NCBI GenBank assembly: GCA_900770185.1
Contig: CAAGJM010000042.1
Span: 1 to 26,522, forward strand
DNA: 26,522 nucleotides
Reading direction: 5' to 3'
Origin: Clostridia bacterium
GTDB taxonomy: Bacteria; Bacillota; Clostridia; Christensenellales; Borkfalkiaceae
The number at the start of each line of letters is the position of its first letter. Position 1 is the first letter of the stretch. The notes under the pieces are model-generated. The model searched no databases. It worked only from the letters and a program-made list of their open reading frames with translations, and was not told where the DNA came from. Made by a program: the position numbers and the translations under genes. Below are positions 17,237 to 24,947 of this stretch, one piece after another.

Positions 17237-19782
17237 TTTGCGTCGTACCAAGTGCGCCCTTCTTTCGCTTCGACGGTTAAGGGCACGGATAATTTAACCG
17301 CGTTTTCCATTTCGTACACAAGCAGTTTTTTAACCGCTTCCGCCTCCCCCGCAGGCGCGTCGATAATAAGTTCGTCGTGAACCTGCATAATAAGCCGAGC
17401 TTTAAAACCTTCCGCTTTAAGCCTGTTATAAACGTTCACCATCGCTATTTTTATAATGTCGGCGCTGCTTCCCTGCAAGGGCATGTTCATTGCGGCGCGC
17501 TCGCCGAACGAGCGCAGATTATAGTTTTGCGAATTTATCTCTTTAATGTAACGGCGGCGGTTAAAAATAGTGGCAACGTAACCGTTTTTACGGGCAAGCT
17601 CTACGTTTTTATCCATATATTCTTTAACTTCGGGGTAAGTTTCAAAATATTTTTTGATATATTCCGCCGCTTCTTTCGGGGTACATTTTACGTTCTTTGC
17701 AAGCCCGTATTCGCTTATGCCGTAAATTATGCCGAAGTTTACGGCTTTTGCTTTACGGCGAAGCGCGGGCGTTACTTCGTCAAGCGGAACCTTAAACACG
17801 CGCGCCGCCGTCAAAGCGTGTATATCTTCGCCGCTGTGATAGGCGTTTATCAGCTCTTTGCAGCCCGAAAACGCCGCCAAAAGCCTTAACTCTATCTGCG
17901 AATAGTCCGCGTCGATAAGCACGTTATCGTCGCTTCTTGCGGTGAAAAGTTTCCTTAATTCCCTACCCTCTTCGTCGCGAACGGGGATGTTTTGCATATT
18001 CGGCTCTTTGGACGAAAGCCTGCCCGTCGAGGTAAGCGTCTGGTTAAAGCAAGTGTGCACGAGCCCCGTTTTTTTGTCGATAAGCGGCTTAAACCCGTCC
18101 ACGTAGGTTGACGAAAGTTTTGAAATTCGCCTGTAACGCAATATGAGCGGCACCACGGGGTGAGCGTCGGCAAGTTCTTCCAAAGCCTCCGCCCCCGTAG
18201 AGTATCCGCCGCTTTTCAGCTTTTTACCCTTGCCGATTTTAAGGTTTTCAAACAAGACGACCGATAACTGCTTAGGCGAATTTACGTTGAAAGTTTCGCC
18301 CGCGGCGGCGTAAATTTTTTCGGTTAAATCGGCAAGCTCTATTTTGTAGCCGTCGCCGACCGTTTGCAAAGCCTCCGCGTCAACCTTAAACCCCGCCCGC
18401 TCCATATCGTATAAAACGTCGGCTAAAGGGAGTTCAACGTCGTAGTAAAGTTTATCGACCTTTTCTTCCTTAATTTGCTTTAAAAACTTTTCATATAAAA
18501 CGTTGAGCGAATATGCGGGCGTTTCGGCGTTCAAGCCGTAGTACGAAATCACTTCTTTAAGCGTTTCTTCTTTGCCCGAAAAGTCCGCAAGATATCGTAA
18601 AATATCCACGTCGTCGTAAGAAGCGGAAAGGGTTATGCCCACGTCGCTCAAAAAAGTTTTCAACGCTTTATAGCTAAAACATATAACGTGCTTTTTTTCA
18701 TCGCACAAAAAAGGCGCGAGCGCGTTCAACGCCTCCATAAGCGTAAAGCCTTCGTCGAAAAACGCTTCTTTTATAGTGAAAACGTATTCGACGTTTTTAA
18801 AGTAAACGTTCACGTTTTTATCTATCGCAAGGGTTAAAACGGGTTCGTTTATTATTTCGTTTATAACGCCGTCGCCCTGACTTATAACGCGCGTTTCGAC
18901 TGTTGTTTTATCGCTTACGGGCATAGAAGCCGAAAAAAGTTCGTCTTTTTTAATAAGATTTCTGAAATCGAGGCCGACAAAAGCCGCTTTAACCTCTTTA
19001 GAAAACGGAAAGTTAAACGCCAAATCTTCGTCTTTAAGGGGAATATCTACGTCCGTTTTAATGGTTGCAAGCGTTTTGCTGAGCATAGATACGTCTTTCG
19101 AGTTTTCGATGTTTTCTTTTAGTTTGCCCTTAAGTTCGCCTACGTGGGCGTATAAATTATCGACCGTGCCGTAAGTTTTAAGTAAACCGAGCGCGGTTTT
19201 TTCGCCAACCCCCGTGATGCCGGGGATATTGTCGGAACTGTCGCCCATCAACGCTTTAAGGTCTATTATCTGCGGCGGGGTTATACCCGTTTTTTCGGAG
19301 AAATTTTCACTGTTATAAATCTCTACGTCGCTTATTCCGCGGCGCGTAAAGTATACGGCCGTGTTTTTATCGACGAGCTGAAAACTATCTTTATCGCCCG
19401 TTATAATATACGCTTCATACTCGCCCTTTTTCGCCATGGTGCCGATTATATCGTCGGCTTCGATGCCCGGGCACTCGAAAGTCGCTATCCCCATAATTTT
19501 TAAAAGGTCTTTAAGCATGGGTATTTGCGGGCGCAATTCTTCGGGCATGGGCTTGCGCGTCCCCTTATATTCGCCGTACATTAAGTGGCGGAAAGTCGGC
19601 TCGTGCCGATCGAATGCGACCAAAATGCGGTCGGGCTTCATTTCGGTAATCATTTTAACCAGCATATTCGTGAACGCGTAAACGGCGTTCGTAGGCCGCC
19701 CCGCCTTGTCCGTTAAAACGGGCGTTGCGTAAAACGCGCGGTTTATTAAACTGTTGCCGTCGATTAAAATAAGTTTTTTCAT
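17233..19782 (-). CDS. polA: DNA polymerase I
   Basis: Pol I fills gaps and removes RNA primers in replication and repair. From ATG 19782 it has 849 residues; a GTG two codons upstream is also possible. The 5'-nuclease domain (1 to about 290) has LIDGNSLINRAFYA, GIEADD (107-112), ITGDKDSFQL and LMGDSSDNIPG. The middle domain lacks the proofreading residues: the Exo I position reads AIDKN without the glutamate, and the Exo II Asn and Asp are replaced. The polymerase domain has motif A DADYSQIELR (624-633), motif B RRKAKAVNFGIIYG (675-688) and motif C MQVHDELI (799-806). A proofreading-dead Pol I is usual in Bacillus-type enzymes. It heads the coaE operon; the fpg/mutM gene often found between polA and coaE is absent. 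Confidence 0.98.
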   Translation of the reverse strand: MKKLILIDGNSLINRAFYATPVLTDKAGRPTNAVYAFTNMLVKMITEMKPDRILVAFDRHEPTFRHLMYGEYKGTRKPMPEELRPQIPMLKDLLKIMGIATFECPGIEADDIIGTMAKKGEYEAYIITGDKDSFQLVDKNTAVYFTRRGISDVEIYNSENFSEKTGITPPQIIDLKALMGDSSDNIPGITGVGEKTALGLLKTYGTVDNLYAHVGELKGKLKENIENSKDVSMLSKTLATIKTDVDIPLKDEDLAFNFPFSKEVKAAFVGLDFRNLIKKDELFSASMPVSDKTTVETRVISQGDGVINEIINEPVLTLAIDKNVNVYFKNVEYVFTIKEAFFDEGFTLMEALNALAPFLCDEKKHVICFSYKALKTFLSDVGITLSASYDDVDILRYLADFSGKEETLKEVISYYGLNAETPAYSLNVLYEKFLKQIKEEKVDKLYYDVELPLADVLYDMERAGFKVDAEALQTVGDGYKIELADLTEKIYAAAGETFNVNSPKQLSVVLFENLKIGKGKKLKSGGYSTGAEALEELADAHPVVPLILRYRRISKLSSTYVDGFKPLIDKKTGLVHTCFNQTLTSTGRLSSKEPNMQNIPVRDEEGRELRKLFTARSDDNVLIDADYSQIELRLLAAFSGCKELINAYHSGEDIHALTAARVFKVPLDEVTPALRRKAKAVNFGIIYGISEYGLAKNVKCTPKEAAEYIKKYFETYPEVKEYMDKNVELARKNGYVATIFNRRRYIKEINSQNYNLRSFGERAAMNMPLQGSSADIIKIAMVNVYNRLKAEGFKARLIMQVHDELIIDAPAGEAEAVKKLLVYEMENAVKLSVPLTVEAKEGRTWYDAK

Positions 19783-19878
19783 ATTCACTCTAAAAAAATA
19801 TTTGCAATTTAATATAATTTGTGCTATTATTAGTCCGTTGAAAGCGCAAACGGCGGTTTAAAACGGGTTTAACAAGTT

Positions 19879-19887
19879 TGCTATATA
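19879..19887 (+). promoter_or_regulatory. Possible extended -10 promoter for tRNA-Leu
   Basis: TGCTATATA is a TGn-extended -10 box about 65 bases before the mature tRNA. No good -35 box accompanies it. It is the best plus-strand promoter-like sequence in the gap between polA and the tRNA, but evidence is thin. Confidence 0.3.
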
Positions 19888-19953
19888 AGTATGGCACAAT
19901 TTGCGGCAAAAATCAACCCCATTCGGCGTTTAAGCGTTATTTCGATTAAATAT

Positions 19954-20040
19954 GCCGGTGTGATGGAATTGGCAGACGTAGTGGACTCAAAATCCACCGC
20001 CAGCGATGGCGTGCCGGTTCGAGTCCGGCCACCGGCACCA
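19954..20040 (+). tRNA. tRNA-Leu (anticodon CAA)
   Basis: This 87-base class II tRNA pairs GCCGGTG with CACCGGC in the acceptor stem and has an encoded CCA end. The D-arm contains GGAATTGGCAGAC. The anticodon stem GTGGA/TCCAC encloses CTCAAAA, giving anticodon CAA at 19988-19990, which reads the leucine codon UUG. A long variable arm (GCC-AGCGAT-GGC) and a T-arm (GCCGG-TTCGAGT-CCGGC) follow. Confidence 0.97.
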
Positions 20041-20041
20041 A

Positions 20042-20078
20042 AACGAAAAAGCGATACTTCCCGTATCGCTTTTTCGTT
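20042..20078 (+). terminator. Terminator after tRNA-Leu
   Basis: Arms 20042-20057 and 20063-20078 form a perfect 16-bp stem with a TTCCC loop. The 3' arm carries five T, and the stem starts one base after the tRNA CCA end. This isolates the tRNA from the downstream MerR-type promoter. Confidence 0.92.
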
Positions 20079-20146
20079 AGCCTGAATTATCCGCGAAGTT
20101 TCGCGGCAAGGTTTTTTAATATTTTTAAAATTTTTACTCAAAACTC

Positions 20147-20177
20147 TTGACTTGGAGCCAACTCTAAGGTTCATAAT
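20147..20177 (+). promoter_or_regulatory. MerR-type promoter with operator dyad in a 19-bp spacer
   Basis: TTGACT (20147-20152) and CATAAT (20172-20177) are separated by 19 bases, longer than the normal 17 and typical of promoters activated by MerR-family proteins. Between them CTTGGAG-N4-CTCTAAG (20151-20168) is a dyad matching in six of seven pairs. From memory, B. subtilis AdhR recognises CTTAAAG-N4-CTTTAAG with the same 7-4-7 geometry. The MerR gene at the end of this operon is the obvious regulator. Confidence 0.85.
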
Positions 20178-20183
20178 AATAGC

Positions 20184-20310
20184 TAATAGACGTAAGGAAA
20201 ACGTTCCTTATCACCAAATAAACAGCCGGGCGCGGCAACAAAAATCCGACAAGTTTGAGCAATGCGCTCAAAATGCCGGGATTTCACGCCGACCGATAAA
20301 AGGAGAAAAT
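20184..20310 (+). promoter_or_regulatory. Structured 5' leader with possible Shine-Dalgarno switch
   Basis: The predicted transcript has about 127 untranslated bases. TAAGGAA (20193-20199) and TTCCTTA (20204-20210) form a seven-pair hairpin with an AACG loop. TTTGAGC (20254-20260) and GCTCAAA (20266-20272) form a second. TCCTT (20205-20209) is complementary to AAGGA of the ribosome site (20300-20304), so the first hairpin could compete with masking of that site. GCCGGG occurs twice (20225-20230, 20275-20280). No known riboswitch class is recognised. Confidence 0.4.
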
Positions 20311-22083
20311 ATGCTTAAAGTTTTAGACAAAATTAACAATCCTACCGACCTTAAAAAACTTAATATTGACAAACTTAACCTGCTTGCCGCCGATATCCGT
20401 GAGGTTTTGCTTAAAAAACTTAGTGTTCACGGCGGACATTTCGGTCCGAATTTCGGTTTTGTGGAAGCGACCATTGCACTTCACTACGTTTTCGATTCTC
20501 CGTCGGATAAAATCGTTTACGACGTTTCGCATCAAGCCTACGCCCACAAAATTCTGACCGGTAGAAAGGACGCTTTTATATTCGAAGAGCATTACGACGA
20601 CGTTTCGGGATACACCGACCCGGCCGAATCTCCGCACGACTTTTTTAAAATAGGGCACACTTCCACTTCCGTTTCGCTCGCATCGGGGTTAGCAAAAGCG
20701 CGCGACTTGAAAGGAGAAAATTTTAACGTCATCGCGGTTATAGGCGACGGCTCTCTTTCGGGCGGGGAAGCTTTCGAAGGTCTTGACTTTCAGGGTGAAC
20801 AGACTTCGAATTTTATAATCGTCGTGAACGACAACGATATGTCGATAGCGGAAAACCACGGCGGAATATACAAAAACCTTAAACTTTTGCGCGAAACGGA
20901 CGGTAAAGCCGAACTCAATCTTTTTAAAGCCATGGGGTTAAACTATGTTTACGTTCGCGACGGCAACGACGTATCCGCGCTTATAAAAGCGTTTAAAAGC
21001 GTTAAAAACTGCGACCGTCCGACCGTCGTTCACCTTAACACTTTAAAAGGGAAAGGGTATGAGTTTGCAGAAAAAAATAAGGAAGCGTGGCACTGGACGA
21101 TGCCCTTCGATATAAAAACGGGCAAACGCGTAAGTTTAGGCGGAGAAAACTACGCCGACTTAACCGCCGACTTTTTGCTCGGCAAGATGAAAGCGGATAA
21201 AACGGTTTGCGCCGTAGTTGCGGCGGTGCCTGCTTCGATAGGGTTTGACGAACAAAAGCGCAAACTTGCGGGCAAGCAGTTTATAGACGTGGGTATAGCC
21301 GAAGAACACGCTATCGCGCTCGTTTCGGGCATAGCGGCAGGCGGCGGCAAGCCGGTGTTTTCGACCCATTCGAGTTTCATGCAAAGAACTTACGACCAAA
21401 TTTCGCAGGATTTATGTATAAACGAAAGCCCCGCCACGTTACTCGTAAACACCGCGTCCGTCTACGGGCTTAACGATATAACCCACCTCGGACTTTACGA
21501 TATCGCGTTCATGTCTAATATTCCGAATCTCGTATACCTTGCGCCCACATCAAAAGAAGAGTATTTTAAAATGCTTGACTGGAGTTTAGAGCAAACCCGC
21601 CACCCCGTCGCTATACGCGTGCCTTGTAACGGCGTTATATCGTCAGACCGCACCCCTTATAACGATTACGGCGATATAAACAAATATAAAACGGAAATTG
21701 CGGGCGATACGGTCGCGATACTTGCACTCGGCGATTTTTATCAACTCGGCGAAAAGGTTCATAACGAATTAAAAGAAAAGTTAAACGTAAACGCCACGCT
21801 TATAAACCCCGTATATATAACCGGCGTGGACGATAAAACGCTTGACGGATTAAAGAAAAACCACAAAATAGTAATAACGCTCGAAGACGGAATTTTGGAA
21901 GGCGGTTTTGGCGAAAAAATCGCAAGGTTTTACGGCGCAAGCGATATAAAAACCATTAACTACGGCATTAAAAAAGCCTTTTACGACAGATTTAAAGCCG
22001 ATGAACTTTTAAAGGAAAACGGCGTATATCTCGAAAAAATAGTCGGCGATATCGAAAGCGTTTTGAAAGGTAAAAACAAATGA
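20311..22083 (+). CDS. DXS-like thiamine-diphosphate enzyme (1-deoxyxylulose-5-phosphate synthase/transketolase family)
   Basis: This is a 590-residue ThDP enzyme with DXS domain order. The N-terminal domain has KLSVHGGHFGPNFG (His43), DVSHQAYAHKILTG (71-84) and the ThDP motif GDGSLSGG to NDND (145 to 176). The pyrimidine domain has DVGIAEEHA (326-334, Glu331), and a transketolase C-terminal domain follows. Ordinary DXS has about 620-640 residues. By alignment from memory, three glyceraldehyde-3-phosphate-site residues differ: E. coli Tyr392 is His353, Arg420 is Thr381 and Asp427 is Asn388. His431 and Arg478 equivalents remain (His392, Arg436). It may therefore use another aldehyde acceptor. 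The start is ATG 20311 after AAAAGGAG; the frame opens earlier at 20152, inside the promoter. The stop overlaps merR by ATGA. Confidence 0.8.
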   Translation: MLKVLDKINNPTDLKKLNIDKLNLLAADIREVLLKKLSVHGGHFGPNFGFVEATIALHYVFDSPSDKIVYDVSHQAYAHKILTGRKDAFIFEEHYDDVSGYTDPAESPHDFFKIGHTSTSVSLASGLAKARDLKGENFNVIAVIGDGSLSGGEAFEGLDFQGEQTSNFIIVVNDNDMSIAENHGGIYKNLKLLRETDGKAELNLFKAMGLNYVYVRDGNDVSALIKAFKSVKNCDRPTVVHLNTLKGKGYEFAEKNKEAWHWTMPFDIKTGKRVSLGGENYADLTADFLLGKMKADKTVCAVVAAVPASIGFDEQKRKLAGKQFIDVGIAEEHAIALVSGIAAGGGKPVFSTHSSFMQRTYDQISQDLCINESPATLLVNTASVYGLNDITHLGLYDIAFMSNIPNLVYLAPTSKEEYFKMLDWSLEQTRHPVAIRVPCNGVISSDRTPYNDYGDINKYKTEIAGDTVAILALGDFYQLGEKVHNELKEKLNVNATLINPVYITGVDDKTLDGLKKNHKIVITLEDGILEGGFGEKIARFYGASDIKTINYGIKKAFYDRFKADELLKENGVYLEKIVGDIESVLKGKNK

Positions 22084-22463
22084 CGATAAAAGAAGCCGCA
22101 GAAAAATTCAATATAACCCCCGATACTATACGTTATTATGAAAAAATCGGGCTTTTATCACCCGTTCCGCGCACCGCTTCGAAAATCCGCGATTTTGACG
22201 ATTTAAGTCTGCGTCGGCTTGAGTTTATAACCTGCATGCGCTCGGCGGGCGTTTCGATAGAAGGACTTTCGGAATATATGCGCCTTCTATCCGACGGCAA
22301 AAGCACTGTTTCAGCGCGTAAAAAACTGCTTGAAAAAGAACGTGAAAGCCTTCTCAAAAGACGTGAACAAATCAATGCGACGTTAACTAAACTCGACTAC
22401 AAAATCGCTTTATACGACGAAATCGAGTGCGGTAAACGCAAAGATTTTTCCGAAGGATATTAA
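22080..22463 (+). CDS. MerR-family regulator, AdhR-like
   Basis: This is a 127-residue MerR-family activator. The N-terminal winged helix is standard: TIKEAAEKFNITPDTIRYYE (2-21), KIGLLSPVPRT, then FDDLSLRRLEFI. A helical dimerisation segment (about 75-115) follows. Cys52 lies in ITCMRSAGVSIEGL. In B. subtilis AdhR the cysteine at the same number is conserved and is linked to sensing formaldehyde and methylglyoxal. The ATG overlaps the stop of the DXS-like gene, so both are made together. The MerR-type dyad at 20151-20168 makes autoregulation of the operon likely. No metal-binding C-terminal cysteine cluster is seen, so metal sensing is unlikely. Confidence 0.9.
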   Translation: MTIKEAAEKFNITPDTIRYYEKIGLLSPVPRTASKIRDFDDLSLRRLEFITCMRSAGVSIEGLSEYMRLLSDGKSTVSARKKLLEKERESLLKRREQINATLTKLDYKIALYDEIECGKRKDFSEGY

Positions 22464-22476
22464 TATTACCAAAACT

Positions 22477-22500
22477 AAAAGCCGCTTTGAAGCGGCTTTT
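22477..22500. terminator. Bidirectional terminator after merR
   Basis: AAAAGCCGCTT and AAGCGGCTTTT (22477-22487, 22490-22500) pair perfectly around a two-base loop. T runs are present on both strands. It sits between converging genes and can serve both. Confidence 0.9.
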
Positions 22501-22517
22501 AAAAATGCTGTTTTAAT

Positions 22518-23129
22518 TTATCTTTGATGAAATTCTTCGTCGCCGTCATTATAGCCGCGGCTTACGCCGTCCTTAGGCGAGCCGCCGTAAAACCCGCCGC
22601 CCGAATCTTCGAGCCTTCCGTTATCTATCGCGTCGGCAACCTGCACTAAACTTTTCGTCGCCCTATACTTGACGTATTTGATAATCAAGGCGATGAATTC
22701 GACCCCGTACACGATAAGCGCGGTCAGCACCGCGAATATCATAACAACGATTTTAAGCGAACTCGGCTTATCCGCGCCGTCAAGCGTTTTTGCGGAAAGT
22801 ATAAGCAATAAGGTAACGTCCGCTATCCTCAAAACCGTTTTTAAAAGACCTAAAAACGCAATGGCTAGTTCCGCGCGCCTGTAACCTTTGCCGCTTAGTT
22901 TGTAAGCAAAAAGGGGGATTATTATTACCGCGGCGGTAACTAAAACGTCTGCCCCCGCGACCGCCGCAAGCGCGACGGTAAGCCCTCCGGCATTAAACTT
23001 AAACGCCGTAAAAAACACGAACGCAAAATATATCGCCGCTATAAAGCCTTTGAACCCGGCGTAGAAACGCTTGGTTTCTCTTGCCGATTTATCCGCCTCT
23101 TCGCTTAAATATTGCCAAAAATCACTCAT
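22518..23129 (-). CDS. Four-helix membrane protein of unknown function
   Basis: This is a 203-residue protein with no family I recognise. Four hydrophobic segments are visible (about 28-44, 48-75, 87-113 and 125-152). They are preceded by a charged N-terminus (SEEADKSARETKR) and followed by a Gly/Asp-rich, probably cytoplasmic tail (DSGGGFYGGSPKDG). It begins 19 bases after the acyltransferase stop on the same strand, so it is probably co-transcribed. The hairpin at 22477-22500 closes the unit. A role at the membrane is all that can be inferred. Confidence 0.75.
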   Translation of the reverse strand: MSDFWQYLSEEADKSARETKRFYAGFKGFIAAIYFAFVFFTAFKFNAGGLTVALAAVAGADVLVTAAVIIIPLFAYKLSGKGYRRAELAIAFLGLLKTVLRIADVTLLLILSAKTLDGADKPSSLKIVVMIFAVLTALIVYGVEFIALIIKYVKYRATKSLVQVADAIDNGRLEDSGGGFYGGSPKDGVSRGYNDGDEEFHQR

Positions 23130-23148
23130 TATAGTTCGATAAAACCCC

Positions 23149-23988
23149 TTATAGTTCGGTGTAATAATGCCCGTCTTCGTAAGTATAGAGTTCTTTCATC
23201 ATTCTTTCGTTTTCTTCTTCAGACTTAATTCCGACCATTTCGATAATCTTGTCGCGTATTTGCTTGTTAAGCTTTTCTGCGGCTTCGCGCTTATCGAGGG
23301 TTAAGTCGGGCATAATCGGCTCGCCGATATGCGCAGTCACAAAGGGGTCTTTTTTATTCCATAAGCGGGATATCCCTTTCCTTTCGCGGAAAGAGTACCC
23401 TACGGGAACGATAGGCTTGTTATATTGGCAGGCAAAGTACGCCGCGCCACGCTTGAACGGACGGATGGGAACGTAATAGTACCATAGCCCCGTTTCGGGA
23501 TAAATATGCACCCACTTGTTTTCTTTGAACACGCCGTCGATGAAGTTGTAAAAGTTTCTGAACAAACTCTTATCCTCGGGGATAGGCACGACGCCCGCAA
23601 GCGAGAAAACTTTGCCGAATTTACTCGACACAATCTTTCCCCATGCGGGTATGTTCGGAAACCCCATTTTCATACATACGCAAAGGGTTGGCAAATCCCA
23701 CAAAAACACGTGGTTGCTGACCGTTATAAAGCCGTACTTTTTAAGCATTTTTTTGTGTCTGTTAAACTCTTTTCTGCCTTCGACTTTAACGTGGTAGCGA
23801 ATTTTGACGAGCGGCACCGCGACAAGATAGAAAACTATACGGTAGAAAAACTGCGCGATTTTAAAAGTAATTTTTTTAAGCGCGTCGTAATAATTACCGT
23901 TAAGTTTAACCTTCCGCGTCTGATTGACGTGAATAATCTGCTCGTCCGTCTTTTTAGGATAAACGTATTTAATTTTCGGAATATACAT
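23149..23988 (-). CDS. PlsC-like 1-acylglycerol-3-phosphate acyltransferase family protein
   Basis: This is a 279-residue member of the LPLAT/PlsC superfamily, which transfers acyl groups to lysophosphatidate or similar acceptors at the membrane. The catalytic H-x4-D motif is NHVFLWD (92-98, His93 and Asp98). IPAWGKIV, VVPIPED and the block YPETG (163-167, in place of the usual EGTR-like block) follow, then IVPVGYSF. A hydrophobic N-terminal stretch (about 46-62) probably anchors it. The altered third block and the 70-residue basic N-terminal lead set it apart from standard PlsC, so its acceptor is uncertain. The ATG has only a weak GGACGGG upstream. Confidence 0.85.
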   Translation of the reverse strand: MYIPKIKYVYPKKTDEQIIHVNQTRKVKLNGNYYDALKKITFKIAQFFYRIVFYLVAVPLVKIRYHVKVEGRKEFNRHKKMLKKYGFITVSNHVFLWDLPTLCVCMKMGFPNIPAWGKIVSSKFGKVFSLAGVVPIPEDKSLFRNFYNFIDGVFKENKWVHIYPETGLWYYYVPIRPFKRGAAYFACQYNKPIVPVGYSFRERKGISRLWNKKDPFVTAHIGEPIMPDLTLDKREAAEKLNKQIRDKIIEMVGIKSEEENERMMKELYTYEDGHYYTEL

Positions 23989-24061
23989 AATAAAACCCGT
24001 CCCGTATCGTCGATATCCTGCAAAGGCGCCGAGCAGACGCCCGACCGACAGTCGGTTAAAA

Positions 24062-24697
24062 TTATTTCGTTTCTTCGCCGTTTAAAGGCTCGGCGGTCTT
24101 TACTTCTTCCGCAGTTTCGGCATTTTCTTCTTCGCCCTTTTCGTTAAAGTTCTTTTTTATTTCGTTGAACTGCTTCTGGGCAAAGTTTCCGACGGACGCA
24201 CCCGTCTTTTTGATGCCGCCCCAAAGTTTCGTAACCGCTTCGGAACGGATAACCTTTTTGCCCGCGTCCGCAATTTTGCCGCCGACCTTTTCAGCCGCGT
24301 CGCCTACCGCGTAAACGGCTTTTTCTACCGCGCCGCCCGCCGTATTCATCGCCTTGCTGTCGGCAATTTTCTTACCGCCTTCAACGACTTTCTTTCCGAC
24401 GTTCTCAGCCGCTTCGCCGACCGTCGACGCCGCTATTTCGACGGCGTTGCCCGCGTCGTTCATCGCTTTGCTGTTCACGACTTTGTCCGCGCCCGCTTTC
24501 GCGTTGTCTATCGCTTCTTTAACCTTTTCGGAAGCCGTGGCTTCTTCTATAGGGGTCGCAACGGGAATTTCGTCTTCCTTTACTTCGCCCAACTCGTTAA
24601 GAGGAACTTCTTCCACTGCGGAGTTAACGTTTTTAACTTCTTCCCTTTCTTTTTTGCCGAAAACGCCCTTAACTTTATTTTTTAAACCGCCAAACAT
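24062..24697 (-). CDS. LEA-like amphipathic repeat protein
   Basis: This is a 211-residue, very hydrophilic, Ala/Gly/Lys/Glu-rich protein without a signal peptide or membrane helix. Residues 76-113, 114-151 and 152 onward are copies of a 38-residue unit. The first two are close (SKAMNDAGNAVE and SKAMNTAGGAVE, each ending near GGKK or AGKK); the third is degenerate. Composition and repeats resemble late-embryogenesis-abundant and similar stress proteins that form amphipathic helices on drying or against membranes. N- and C-terminal parts are acidic and low in complexity. GGGAGG seven bases before the ATG is a strong ribosome site, and the promoter at 24766-24794 is close to consensus, so it may be abundant. 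The function is inferred. Confidence 0.7.
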   Translation of the reverse strand: MFGGLKNKVKGVFGKKEREEVKNVNSAVEEVPLNELGEVKEDEIPVATPIEEATASEKVKEAIDNAKAGADKVVNSKAMNDAGNAVEIAASTVGEAAENVGKKVVEGGKKIADSKAMNTAGGAVEKAVYAVGDAAEKVGGKIADAGKKVIRSEAVTKLWGGIKKTGASVGNFAQKQFNEIKKNFNEKGEEENAETAEEVKTAEPLNGEETK

Positions 24698-24765
24698 ATA
24701 CTGCCTCCCTTAATACGCCCGGCGCGGCGCGCCGAAAGCCCGCCCACCGAGTTTAAATATATTAA

Positions 24766-24794
24766 ATAATATATCTATTTTAGCGCGTTGTCAA
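24766..24794 (-). promoter_or_regulatory. Promoter of the LEA-like gene and downstream membrane genes
   Basis: Minus-strand TTGACA (24789-24794) and TATTAT (24766-24771) are 17 bases apart, so the -35 box is perfect consensus. A GC-rich leader containing GGCGCGCC precedes the ribosome site. The following plsC-like and four-helix genes may share this promoter. Confidence 0.75.
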
Positions 24795-24873
24795 TAATTT
24801 TGATTAAACCGCGCCGCCCCGCACCGAAAAAACACCTTTTATGCCGGAAAACAAATAATATTACACAATCTGT

Positions 24874-24902
24874 TTGACTAAACGCCGCGCAAAGAGTATA
24901 AT
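24874..24902 (+). promoter_or_regulatory. Promoter of the malic enzyme gene
   Basis: TTGACT (24874-24879) and TATAAT (24897-24902) are separated by 17 bases, almost full consensus. The real start codon lies 46 bases downstream. The promoter also shows that an in-frame start at 24903 cannot be used. Confidence 0.88.
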
Positions 24903-24947
24903 TTGCACGGAATAGAATTTCAGGCTGTGCCTACGGAGATTTTTAAT

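Noticed and set aside
19881..20174. Open frames on both strands over the tRNA-Leu gene
   Set aside because: They are translations of the tRNA and its terminator, a common false protein; they contain no independent coding signal.
20152..20310. A 53-residue N-terminal extension of the DXS-like enzyme
   Set aside because: It would start inside the MerR-type promoter, and the ATG at 20311 has AAAAGGAG in position.
24044..24056. ACCGACAGTCGGT palindrome between plsC-like and LEA-like genes as a terminator
   Set aside because: There is no T run after it on the minus strand, and the stem is only six pairs; at most a processing or attenuation hairpin.
24903..24947. A 15-residue extension of malic enzyme
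   Set aside because: It would begin immediately after the -10 box, leaving no room for a leader or ribosome site.
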